Assembly: GCF_011761345.1 (NCBI RefSeq)
Contig: NZ_JAASRY010000005.1
Span: 62,001 to 126,000 of the forward strand
Length of the DNA: 64,000 nucleotides
Direction: 5' to 3'
Origin: Thalassobacillus devorans
Lineage (GTDB): Bacteria > Bacillota > Bacilli > Bacillales > Halobacillaceae
Numbering within the stretch: position 1 is the first letter of the stretch; each line of letters begins with the position of its first letter. Position numbers and translations under genes: made by a program. The notes beneath the pieces are model-generated. The model saw nothing but the letters and a program-made list of their open reading frames with translations, was not told where the DNA came from and made no database searches. This document shows, piece after piece, positions 50,759 through 58,680 of the stretch.

Positions 50759-51471
50759 ATCACATGCTGCAATTCATCAGACAAGTGTCAGGCCGTCTTC
50801 ATCCGGACGCTTCTGCCTCTGTAGCCGACCCTGGACAGCTTGCTTATATAAGGAACCTCCACCGGGAGATAAAAAAACAGGATGTACTGAATACCCCATT
50901 TGATGAATTAAGTGTCGTTGTTTTTGATATTGAAACAACCGGGTTTTACCCTTATAAAGGAGATCGTATGTTGTCAATCGGAGCAGTGAAGGTACAAGGT
51001 GAGCGAATGTTAGAAGAGACGTTTTATTCCGCCATTCGTAGTGACGCCGAGCCTTCAGAAGAAGTTCAAAAACTGACAGGCATTACGGTGGAACAGTTGA
51101 AAGGAGCGCCTCTGCTGCCTGACGTGTTAAAGAACTTTTATCAATTTGTGAAAAGTGATACGCTCGTCGCTCATCATTCCAGCCATGAGAAGCAATTCAT
51201 GAAGCAAGCGAACTGGACTGCATTGAAATCCGATTTTCAGCATCGCATTATTGATACATCATTCCTGACAAAGATTGTGGAGCCTGATTCCGATTTATTT
51301 ACCCTTGATGACTATTGTGAGCACTATGGTATTTGCAATCATCAAAGACACCATGCCTTGTATGATGCACTTGCAACGGCGCATTTATGGACGGAAAGCA
51401 TTCACCATATCAAAAGGTTAGGCTACGACCACTTGAACGATGTGTATGCCCATATTGCCAAATTAAAATGA
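50755..51471 (+). CDS. DEDDh 3'-5' exonuclease (DnaQ/epsilon-like)
   Basis: 238 residues from ATG 50755, overlapping the upstream stop by four bases; GTG 50740 is an alternative. Exo I motif VFDIETTGFYP, Exo II region TLVAHHSSHEKQF, Exo III HHALYDALAT with catalytic His and Asp. Similar stand-alone domains occur beside DUF294 proteins; in some bacteria the two are fused. Translational coupling to the nucleotidyltransferase is evident. Substrate (DNA, RNA or small nucleotides) unknown. Confidence 0.85.
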   Translation: MNHMLQFIRQVSGRLHPDASASVADPGQLAYIRNLHREIKKQDVLNTPFDELSVVVFDIETTGFYPYKGDRMLSIGAVKVQGERMLEETFYSAIRSDAEPSEEVQKLTGITVEQLKGAPLLPDVLKNFYQFVKSDTLVAHHSSHEKQFMKQANWTALKSDFQHRIIDTSFLTKIVEPDSDLFTLDDYCEHYGICNHQRHHALYDALATAHLWTESIHHIKRLGYDHLNDVYAHIAKLK

Positions 51472-51486
51472 GGGAGGGGAGGGGAT

Positions 51487-51732
51487 GTGAGTGATGATAT
51501 TCCTCATCATGTCCAGACGTTTCCGATCAGTGTGGTGAAGAATGCTACGAAATTAACGGCAAGGCAAATACGTTATTACGAAGAGCATGGATTAATCAAA
51601 CCGAATCGAAATGAAGGCAATCAGCGTGTTTACTCGTTGAACGACATTCAGCAGTTGAAAGAAGTGAAACTGCTTATCGAACAGGGGATTAATATTGCCG
51701 GCATTAAAAAGTTAATAAAGAAAGAATTTTGA
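51487..51732 (+). CDS. GlnR/TnrA-like MerR regulator lacking the C-terminal tail
   Basis: 81 residues, GTG 51487 with GAGGGGAGGGG upstream. FPISVVKNATKLTARQIRYYEEHGLIKPNR...GNQRVYSLNDIQQLKEVKLLIEQGINIAGIKKLI aligns almost throughout with the DNA-binding domain of GlnR and TnrA. B. subtilis GlnR (135) and TnrA (110) have a further 25-50 residues that respond to glutamine synthetase; here the protein ends right after the DNA-binding domain with KKEF. Last gene of the amt operon, which has two boxes of the type it should bind. Confidence 0.85.
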   Translation: MSDDIPHHVQTFPISVVKNATKLTARQIRYYEEHGLIKPNRNEGNQRVYSLNDIQQLKEVKLLIEQGINIAGIKKLIKKEF

Positions 51733-51736
51733 TTAA

Positions 51737-51778
51737 AAAAGCCTCTCAAACCCGGTTGGGTGCTGAGAGGTTTTTTTG
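51737..51778. terminator. Terminator between the amt operon and the convergent gene
   Basis: AGCCTCTCA pairs with TGAGAGGTT around a GC-rich loop and is followed by T7. Confidence 0.85.
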
Positions 51779-51780
51779 GT

Positions 51781-52215
51781 TTATAAACCTTTGAGCAGCC
51801 TTGCGTCTAGTTCTCTGACTTTATCATAGGAATCAAGCAATTCTTCAGGAGCCAGGGTTCTGCCATATTCCCACGCATTTGTTTCAATTTCATTCTTTAA
51901 TGCTTCTACTTCTTCATCTTCCCCATACATCAGTGTCCGTAAGTCATGCTTATGTTTTTTGAACGTAAGATAATAGCCGAGTTCGTGATAGATCATAATT
52001 TTCACCAGATTTTCATCGGATTCTTTAATTTTCATTTTACTGATATAACCGTTCACTTCCAGGTAATTGAATGTAAGTGTATTGGTCGATACGTTGAAAC
52101 TCATGGGTGATGAGAGCTGGTTGTTCGCTTCAGAGTGGATGTCTAATTGGTTTTCATTTTTGGTCTGCTCGATGATCGTTTCAATATCCCAAATATATAA
52201 CATCTGCCAGATCAC
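51781..52215 (-). CDS. Unrecognised protein with degenerate zinc-peptidase motif
   Basis: 144 residues from GTG 52215, though AAAGGA is only 2 bases before it and an ATG four codons later is possible. The middle has MIYHELGYYLTFKKHKH. In ImmA/IrrE-type and similar peptidases the motif is HELGH; here Tyr replaces the second His, so zinc binding is doubtful. No signal peptide or membrane span. C-terminus acidic. Function unknown. Confidence 0.6.
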   Translation of the reverse strand: MIWQMLYIWDIETIIEQTKNENQLDIHSEANNQLSSPMSFNVSTNTLTFNYLEVNGYISKMKIKESDENLVKIMIYHELGYYLTFKKHKHDLRTLMYGEDEEVEALKNEIETNAWEYGRTLAPEELLDSYDKVRELDARLLKGL

Positions 52216-52442
52216 GATCCTTTGTTCAGGTATTTTGTCTGTCTTGTTGGATAGTTAATTTTATTTAATCAAAATTAGCTATGTTTGCAAAGGTATTAGA
52301 CTGTTATTCTTCTATTTTTTGGATTGGAAATATGGAATTAAATAGGAAGGTCACTTATTTCGAAGTTCGTTATAATTTATAGTTTTGGGGTAATGGGAAA
52401 GGGGAACCATTACGAGGCGAGAGAAAAATAGAGGAGGATTCG
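52216..52442. other. Promoter region of the BCCT carrier gene
   Basis: TATAAT-like sequence at about 52371-52376 without a good -35. No other feature recognised. Confidence 0.35.
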
Positions 52443-53981
52443 ATGAATAAAAAGAAGCTGATTGACTACTCGATATTTGTACCATCCTTGTTAATTATCA
52501 TAGCGATCAGTATTCCATTTGCCTTATATGAAAAAGAGTCCTTGGAACTACTAAATGCTATCTTTGATTATATTGTAGAAGTGTTCAGCTGGGGATATCT
52601 CTGGTATGGCATCATTCTGGTTGTCGCAGGACTTTATCTATCTTTTTCCAAATATGGACAAGTGGTACTGGGAGATCCGAACGAAAAACCACGGTTCAGC
52701 CTGTTTGAATATGCATCCATTTTGATAGCAATGGGTGTTGGGTCCACTATTATGCGGACGGGGATGCTGCAATGGACATCTGTAGCAAACGACCCGCCTG
52801 CAGGTGTGGATCCTGGATCAGCAGAAGCGCTGCTATGGGGTAACTCCTACAGTATGTTTTTGTGGGGTTTCCAGGTATTTGCGATATTCGTAATGGCCGC
52901 ACCGGCGATGGCTTATATCCTGCACGTAAAGAAGCGTCCGTTGATGAGGATTTCCGAGGCTTGCCGGGATATTTTCGGTGACAAGTTTACGGACGGTATC
53001 GGCGGTAAATTTCTTGATATCTTATTTCTGATCAGTATTCTGGCTGGTGCTGCTGTAACATTAGGGCTGGGTGCACCAATCATTACCCATAATTTATCCA
53101 GTCTGCTTAATATGGACGTTACATTTACGATGACGATCATCGTCACTATCATTTGGGTATTCCTGTTCTCACTAAGTGCCTACTTAGGAATTGAGAAGGG
53201 GATTAAACGATTGAGTACCTGGAATATGTGGTTAGCCGGTCTGTTTGCTATCTTTATTCTGATAGCTGGTCCGGGCGTATTTATCCTGAATTACTTCTCG
53301 GATAGTCTTAATTTTCTCTTATCCAACTATCTGAACTTTTCTTTGAACACAGAATCCGTGTATGAAGGTTCTGCTTCTCACGTTCAGAGTAACACCGTCT
53401 TCTGGTTTGCTTACAGTGCGACGTGGGCGATGCTCCATAGTGTCTTCGCTGCTAAGATTTCCAGGGGACGTACTATTAAAGAAATGATTTTGACATACTT
53501 GTTGGCACCTACCTTGATCTCCTGGATTGCTACCGGGGTACTGGGTGGTCTCGGGGTCAACAGATATTTAGAAGGCGACCTGGGTATTCTGGAGTTTGTC
53601 GAGAATGAAGAAAGGATGGCGGCAATCCCGGAAATACTGAACACACTGCCATTAGGCAGTATGGCGATTGTCATCTTCATTATCGTTGCGCTTATCTTCC
53701 TGACGACCACTCTGGATTCCACCACCTATACGGTAGCGGCTTATACCAGTACCAGGGATATGAGTAAGTTCGAGCCTCCCAAAACACTGCGTATAATCAT
53801 AGCGGCAGTTATTACCGGGCTTGCGCTTGTTCTGATGCGTATTGGCGGACTTGCTCCACTTGAGGTTATTTCCGGTCTGATGGGGCTTCCAATCATTGCC
53901 CTGCAATTCCTGCTGATTTATGCAGCTAAGCGGATGATTGATAAAGACCAGGCGTGGAAGCATAATATACGAAAACCATAA
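52443..53981 (+). CDS. Divergent BCCT-family transporter
   Basis: 512 residues, 12 hydrophobic spans, ATG 52443 after GAGGAGG. Clear BCCT hallmark KISRGRTIKEM in the loop after span 8. The preceding substrate segment reads WFAYSATWAMLHSVF (from Trp321) where betaine carriers such as OpuD read YWAWWIxWxPFVGMF, and the span-3/4 motif GIGxxLxFWGxAEP is replaced by GVGSTIMRTGMLQW. The aromatic betaine site is therefore rewritten and the substrate may not be glycine betaine. Single gene with its own terminator. Confidence 0.85.
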   Translation: MNKKKLIDYSIFVPSLLIIIAISIPFALYEKESLELLNAIFDYIVEVFSWGYLWYGIILVVAGLYLSFSKYGQVVLGDPNEKPRFSLFEYASILIAMGVGSTIMRTGMLQWTSVANDPPAGVDPGSAEALLWGNSYSMFLWGFQVFAIFVMAAPAMAYILHVKKRPLMRISEACRDIFGDKFTDGIGGKFLDILFLISILAGAAVTLGLGAPIITHNLSSLLNMDVTFTMTIIVTIIWVFLFSLSAYLGIEKGIKRLSTWNMWLAGLFAIFILIAGPGVFILNYFSDSLNFLLSNYLNFSLNTESVYEGSASHVQSNTVFWFAYSATWAMLHSVFAAKISRGRTIKEMILTYLLAPTLISWIATGVLGGLGVNRYLEGDLGILEFVENEERMAAIPEILNTLPLGSMAIVIFIIVALIFLTTTLDSTTYTVAAYTSTRDMSKFEPPKTLRIIIAAVITGLALVLMRIGGLAPLEVISGLMGLPIIALQFLLIYAAKRMIDKDQAWKHNIRKP

Positions 53982-53991
53982 AACTTATAAA

Positions 53992-54026
53992 AAATCTCTC
54001 ATCCATTCGCAGGTGAGAGATTTTTA
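53992..54026 (+). terminator. Terminator of the BCCT gene
   Basis: AAATCTCTCA pairs with TGAGAGATTT, followed by TT. Confidence 0.8.
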
Positions 54027-54170
54027 TAGGAATTAGAGTGGTGTCTGTTTGGGATGAAGTTTATTCTGCTGCAATCACCCCCCGACATATCAAAAAGATG
54101 GAAATTTTCTATAAATTTGTTATAATGTCAGAAAACATCATACTCATTATTGATGGAAAGGATGTTAGCT

Positions 54171-54386
54171 ATGGAAACTCCAGAAGGTCACGAAGCAAAT
54201 ATTGGAGATATAATTTCATTTAAATTGAATGGTGTTGACGCGAAAGGGAAGGTAGTTACATCTTCCTGCCAGCGTTGTGTTATGGTGGACCTTAGTGTGA
54301 TGGAGAACCTGGAAGATACAGGGTTCGAGCACACCCATACCGTAGTAGGTCCGGGAAAATACAAAGTAATTGAATCATCGAAATAA
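54171..54386 (+). CDS. DUF2187 family small protein
   Basis: 71 residues from ATG 54171 with GGAAAGG 9 bases upstream; earlier in-frame starts overlap that site. An SH3-like/KOW-type beta fold is likely: IGDIISFKLNGVDAKGKVV, SSCQRCVMVDLSVMENL, TVVGPGKYKVI. Function unknown; conserved across Bacillaceae. Single gene. Confidence 0.8.
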   Translation: METPEGHEANIGDIISFKLNGVDAKGKVVTSSCQRCVMVDLSVMENLEDTGFEHTHTVVGPGKYKVIESSK

Positions 54387-54409
54387 TAACAACAATAATC
54401 TATAGAAAG

Positions 54410-54447
54410 AAGTCTGACTCAGTCCTGTGCTGGGTTCAGGCTTTTTC
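54410..54447 (+). terminator. Terminator of the DUF2187 gene
   Basis: AAGTCTGACTCAG pairs imperfectly with TGGGTTCAGGCTT, then TTT. Confidence 0.6.
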
Positions 54448-54512
54448 TTATGAAAGGTTGCCTGAGTGCTATAAAATTGTGACATAAACATAAAGTAGGA
54501 TAGGTGAAAAAA

Positions 54513-55277
54513 ATGAGTTATGTTGGTGAAATCCCTGGAAAGCTATCATTGTTGGATACATTAAACAGTATTGGAGAAAATGTATTAATTGCAGATACAA
54601 ATTATGATGTGAAGTGGTTGAATAAGAATGCTGTAAAGCTGTTCGCCGCAATCGCCCCGTTGTTTAATTTGGATCGTGCTGAAGATTTCATCGGAATGAA
54701 TATGGATCATTTTCACAAAAACCCCGCCTATCAGCAGGAGAAAATGGTGAACTTGACTGAGACGCATCGCGCCCGTATCAATATCCGTAATCAATTTGTC
54801 GCAGATATTGTAATTACGCCTGTTCAGGATGAAGCAGGTGAGGTGGACGGCTATGTGGTCATGCTGATGGATGTGACGACAAAAGCGGAAGAGGAAAGAA
54901 GGAAAGACAAGCTGATCGAGGAGCTCTCGACGCCACTGATCAAGGTTTGGGATAAAACGATAGCAGTGCCATTAATCGGTACTTTTGATCGAGAGCGTTC
55001 CGAACGCTTGACTTCGTTTGTTTTGAAAGAATGTGCATCTGCGGATATTGAGCATGCTTTAATCGATTTAAGTGGTATTCACACGTTTGATGAAGGCATC
55101 AGCCACCAGGTTCAGCAGTTGACGGAAACCTTGACGCTCGTTGGCACGGAGTGCATCCTTGTCGGCATCACGCCTCAGCTGGCCATGAGTTTTGAGTATC
55201 TGGATAGTGAACTCGCCACGTTCCGGAATGCCCATGCCGGGCTGGAACATATTATTGAAAAATCAAAGCGGACCTGA
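54513..55277 (+). CDS. PAS-STAS regulator, RsbR-like
   Basis: 254 residues from ATG 54513 with AGGTG upstream. A PAS-like sensor domain (~12-120: LNSIGENVLIADTNYDVKWLNKNA ... DGYVVMLMDVTTKAEEERR) is joined by a coiled-coil linker to a STAS domain (~140-250: LIKVWDKTIAVPLIGTFD, HALIDLSGIHTFDEG). RsbR paralogues form the stressosome that controls SigB. Here the N-terminal domain is PAS rather than the globin-like domain of RsbRA, as in YtvA-like or other sensors. No rsbS or rsbT is adjacent. Confidence 0.8.
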   Translation: MSYVGEIPGKLSLLDTLNSIGENVLIADTNYDVKWLNKNAVKLFAAIAPLFNLDRAEDFIGMNMDHFHKNPAYQQEKMVNLTETHRARINIRNQFVADIVITPVQDEAGEVDGYVVMLMDVTTKAEEERRKDKLIEELSTPLIKVWDKTIAVPLIGTFDRERSERLTSFVLKECASADIEHALIDLSGIHTFDEGISHQVQQLTETLTLVGTECILVGITPQLAMSFEYLDSELATFRNAHAGLEHIIEKSKRT

Positions 55278-55296
55278 GTTTGCAGTTTCATTATAA

Positions 55297-55346
55297 AAAT
55301 AGCATTGGCGTAGTCCTCCCGGATAGGCGACACGTCAACGCTATTT
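55297..55346. terminator. Bidirectional hairpin between convergent genes
   Basis: AAATAGCATTGGCGT pairs with ACGTCAACGCTATTT with one internal mismatch. Confidence 0.65.
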
Positions 55347-55475
55347 CTATGAAATGCAAATTTTACGAGACAATCCTGAAGCATGCTGGAAACTTTAACT
55401 GTTAAATGGACATTTCTATTAGTTTAGTAGACACACGCCACATTTATTAGATAACAGTTCTTAATAAATGCGGGA

Positions 55476-56678
55476 TTATACTGGGTGGTTCTTAGCTGCA
55501 TATTTGGGCTGGCGCTTGGCCTGGTACGTATAGAAAAGGCCGATTAACACGAGTACGACTACAGCGCTGATAAGATATAATTGCTGGAATCCTGCTTTTG
55601 CTACCACTAATCCCCAAATGAAGGAACCGGCAGCGATTCCAGTATCATAGAACATGAAGAAGGTAGCGGTCGAGTGTCCGCTTCGAGTAATTGGCGCTGA
55701 TTGGACAGCCATAGTCTGGAAGCCTGGCAGCAGTGTCCCATAGCCGAGCCCTATTATAGCTGCGGAAACGAGCAGCATCCAGGCCGTACTTGTGAAGCTG
55801 ATAAATACCAGTCCGAAAGCGAAGATGAATAAACACGGGATAATGACAAACTTCGGTCCCTTGATGTCATAGGCCCTTCCTAAATATGGCCGTGAGAGCA
55901 GCATGGCCATCGCGAAAACGAGGAAGAAATAGCTGGCAGCTGATGATAGCCCGGTTGCATCAGCATAAACGGGCAGGAATGAAAGGATGCTCGAATAGGA
56001 TAATGCAGCCAGGCTGCTGATCAAAGCGATCGGCACTGCCTTTGTCTCGATCAAATCATGCAGAGATAATTTAAACGTGCCCGTTTTCCGGATCGCTTCG
56101 GTTGCCTGAGGTACCTTAACCAGAAAAGCAGATAGAGCCCCGCTGATCATAAATATACTTAACAGGATAAAAAGCACTTGGAATGGGGCAAACTGTAGGA
56201 CCGACAGCCCGATAAATGGGCCGACAACGACGGCTAGGTTCATAGCCATAGCGAAATATCCGATACCTTCCCCTCGGCGTGACTCTGGGACAACATCGGC
56301 AGCGATAGCTCCGCTCACCGTAGTGAACAGGCCGAATGACAAGCCGTGGAATAGTCGCAGCCATAACAAAGGTATAAATTCTGTGATTCCTATATAAAGG
56401 AAGGTAGTCATTGTAAACACCATAATGCTGACGAATAATGTCTTCCTTTTGCCGATTACATCTATTAGCTTCCCTGAAAAAGGCCGGATGAGAATAGCTG
56501 CTACTAACATGGCAGTGACCGTCAAGCCGCCTTGGGCTTCTGTTCCGTTCATATCCTGAATCACATAAATAGGCAGGGTGGTCAAAAGGGCGTAAAAAAC
56601 CAGGAAGACCGTGAATTGTGTCAATGAGATACTGATGAAACTCTTCGTCCAAATCGGTTCTCGCTTTCTTTGTTCCAT
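55476..56678 (-). CDS. MFS transporter (drug-efflux type)
   Basis: 400 residues, 12 spans. MFS motif in loop 2-3 is GKLIDVIGKRKTLF; SGAIAADVVPESRRGEGIGYF is typical of YfhI/AraJ-like and multidrug exporters. ATG 56678 with GGAGAG upstream, 6 bases after the marR stop. Likely substrate is a toxic compound sensed by the MarR protein (inference). Confidence 0.85.
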   Translation of the reverse strand: MEQRKREPIWTKSFISISLTQFTVFLVFYALLTTLPIYVIQDMNGTEAQGGLTVTAMLVAAILIRPFSGKLIDVIGKRKTLFVSIMVFTMTTFLYIGITEFIPLLWLRLFHGLSFGLFTTVSGAIAADVVPESRRGEGIGYFAMAMNLAVVVGPFIGLSVLQFAPFQVLFILLSIFMISGALSAFLVKVPQATEAIRKTGTFKLSLHDLIETKAVPIALISSLAALSYSSILSFLPVYADATGLSSAASYFFLVFAMAMLLSRPYLGRAYDIKGPKFVIIPCLFIFAFGLVFISFTSTAWMLLVSAAIIGLGYGTLLPGFQTMAVQSAPITRSGHSTATFFMFYDTGIAAGSFIWGLVVAKAGFQQLYLISAVVVLVLIGLFYTYQAKRQPKYAAKNHPV

Positions 56679-56684
56679 GATGCA

Positions 56685-57119
56685 TTACTCTCCTTCGGTG
56701 GCACCTAATTTCCTTAGTAAATGTTTTAAGTGTTGGATTTCCTCGCTGGAAAGCGGATGTGCCATTTCCTTTTCAATTTGATCGACCGCTTCATTGACAG
56801 CTGTAAACTTTTGTTTAGCGGCGTCCGTCATTTCGATGACGCGCTCCCGCTTATCCTCACCTTGCTTTCTTATAATCCAGCCGTTCTTTTCCATTCGTGA
56901 TAACGTGCGAGTGACTGTAGGGGCTTCCACGTTCAAATACTTCCAAATTGCTGTTTGCGTCATCGGGCCGAATTGATCCAGACAAAAAATAATGGACCAT
57001 TGGGAGTGGTATAACCCATGGTCGCTCAATACGTTGTTTACTTCTTTTGTGATTAGCCTTACCCGTTGGTTCAATAGATGAAATAATTCGCGGGTTTCGG
57101 TATTAATCAATGGATTCAC
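56685..57119 (-). CDS. MarR family repressor
   Basis: 144 residues, winged helix: LYHSQWSIIFCLDQFGPMTQTAIWKYLNVEAPTVTRTLSRMEKNGWI then wing GEDKRERVIEMT. First gene of a two-gene operon with the MFS exporter, probably autoregulated through the palindrome at 57129-57144. Confidence 0.9.
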   Translation of the reverse strand: MNPLINTETRELFHLLNQRVRLITKEVNNVLSDHGLYHSQWSIIFCLDQFGPMTQTAIWKYLNVEAPTVTRTLSRMEKNGWIIRKQGEDKRERVIEMTDAAKQKFTAVNEAVDQIEKEMAHPLSSEEIQHLKHLLRKLGATEGE

Positions 57120-57128
57120 CTCAAATAT

Positions 57129-57144
57129 TTACCTAGCTAAGTAA
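57129..57144. promoter_or_regulatory. Palindromic MarR operator
   Basis: TTACCTAGCTAAGTAA has seven of eight paired positions. It lies 10 bases before the marR start, where repressor binding would block transcription. Confidence 0.65.
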
Positions 57145-57186
57145 TTTATTGCTTTAGTTTAACGCTTTTCATAAAAAATGTAAACA

Positions 57187-57224
57187 AAAAGAGAAGCTTC
57201 TCTTGTGAAAAAGAAGCTTCTCTG
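57187..57224 (-). terminator. Terminator of the 47-aa protein gene
   Basis: On the minus strand AGAGAAGCTTCT pairs with AGAAGCTTCTCT and is followed by TTTTTG. Confidence 0.7.
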
Positions 57225-57227
57225 GCG

Positions 57228-57371
57228 TCATTTAAATAACTTCCGCATAATTTTTCCGGTCGCTTTTCCTGCTGCCCTTCTTCCGACTCTGCGTCCGATT
57301 TTTCCTTTCCTGACCGCATCGACATCGTTCCAAATCCGCAGCACTTTGTAGATCGTGGATTTTACACTCAC
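57228..57371 (-). CDS. Small basic conserved protein, 47 aa
   Basis: GTG 57371 with AGGAGAG 7-8 bases upstream on the minus strand. Very basic (KGKIGRRVGRRAAGKATGK), with a GxxxG-like series that could form a helix near membranes or nucleic acid. Similar short frames occur in other Bacillaceae. Function unknown. A dedicated terminator supports expression. Confidence 0.65.
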   Translation of the reverse strand: MSVKSTIYKVLRIWNDVDAVRKGKIGRRVGRRAAGKATGKIMRKLFK

Positions 57372-57714
57372 CCAGTTCTCTCCTTTCTGAATAATGGAAT
57401 TACGTATGCTCTGATTACCCTAATAATATAACGGATGGCTTTGTTTTGAAAAGGTTATAAAAATGTCAGCGCGTTAAGTTAGAAGAGTGCTGCGACAGGA
57501 CAGAATCTCACATTCTGGTAAATAAAATAATAACAATATTATCCCGTTCTCTCCTTATGAAGCAAATCAATAGAAGAATCCCTCTGTTAAAAGGTATTTT
57601 GATAGATCGACATTCGAGTGGTGCTTTTTGTCCCATGAGTCAGGATATAGTATAGTTGAAATATACGGAAAATTTAAATTTCCAGGAGTTATAGAAGGTG
57701 AGAGGAGTCGACAA
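57372..57714. other. Promoter region of the MoxR operon
   Basis: AT-rich, with GGATATAGTATAG near 57641-57653 as a possible -10 area. No riboswitch or gene recognised. Confidence 0.35.
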
Positions 57715-58680
57715 ATGACCCAGCAACTGTCCTTATACGAACCAAAAATATCGGAAGTAATGAAAAATGTGAATAAAGTAATGGTAGGAAAAGAGGAGGT
57801 CACCCTCCTTAGTATGGTAGCGCTGTTGGCGAAGGGCCATGTCCTGTTAGAAGATGTGCCAGGTGTCGGAAAGACAATGCTGGTACGGGCGATTGCAAAA
57901 TCACTGGATTGTGAATTTAAGCGGATTCAGTTTACACCTGATTTACTGCCATCTGATGTGACAGGTGTTTCCATTTATAACCCGAAAGAAATGGCGTTTG
58001 AATTCCGGCCGGGGCCGATTTTAGGGAATGTCGTTCTGGCTGATGAGATCAACCGGACTTCACCGAAGACTCAGTCTGCCCTGCTGGAAGGTATGGAAGA
58101 GTCCAGTATAACGGTCGAAGGTTCGCCGGTGCCATTGAAGGAACCTTTCTTTGTCATGGCGACGCAGAATCCGATTGAATATGAAGGTACTTATCCATTG
58201 CCGGAAGCGCAGTTGGACCGGTTCCTGCTGAAGTTGAATATGGGTTATCCGACTGCTCAGGAGGAACGAGAAATGCTTAGCCGTACTTCCGGTGACCATC
58301 CGTTAACGAAAATACGGGATGTGATGACAAAAGACGAGCTTCTCGATATTCAAAACAGTGTGAAAGAGGTCTATGTCGATGATACGATCCGTCATTATAT
58401 TGTGGATGTTGTGGCAGCGACGCGGGACCATGATAGTGTCTATCTTGGGGTCAGCCCTCGTGGCTCGATCTCCTTGATGAGAGCTGCGAAGGCCTATGCG
58501 TTCATCCAGGATAGAGATTATGTCATTCCCGATGATATCAAATACCTGGCACCATTCGTCATGCCGCACCGGATTATTTTGACCTCTGAAGCGAAATTTG
58601 AAGGATACACAGCAGAAGGGATTACTCAAGAAATTCTGGAGCATATTTCTATCCCTGTGCAAAGGAACAGGCATGAATGA
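57715..58680 (+). CDS. MoxR family AAA+ ATPase
   Basis: 321 residues from ATG 57715 with GAGAGGAG 7 bases upstream; the frame opens earlier without a ribosome site. Walker A EDVPGVGKTMLVRA, Walker B VVLADEINRTSPKTQSALLE, sensor 1 FFVMATQNPIEYEGTYPLPEAQLDRF, sensor 2 SPRGSISLMRAAKA. MoxR ATPases act as chaperones that mature or assemble protein complexes with DUF58 partners. First gene of a tightly overlapping three-gene operon. Confidence 0.93.
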   Translation: MTQQLSLYEPKISEVMKNVNKVMVGKEEVTLLSMVALLAKGHVLLEDVPGVGKTMLVRAIAKSLDCEFKRIQFTPDLLPSDVTGVSIYNPKEMAFEFRPGPILGNVVLADEINRTSPKTQSALLEGMEESSITVEGSPVPLKEPFFVMATQNPIEYEGTYPLPEAQLDRFLLKLNMGYPTAQEEREMLSRTSGDHPLTKIRDVMTKDELLDIQNSVKEVYVDDTIRHYIVDVVAATRDHDSVYLGVSPRGSISLMRAAKAYAFIQDRDYVIPDDIKYLAPFVMPHRIILTSEAKFEGYTAEGITQEILEHISIPVQRNRHE

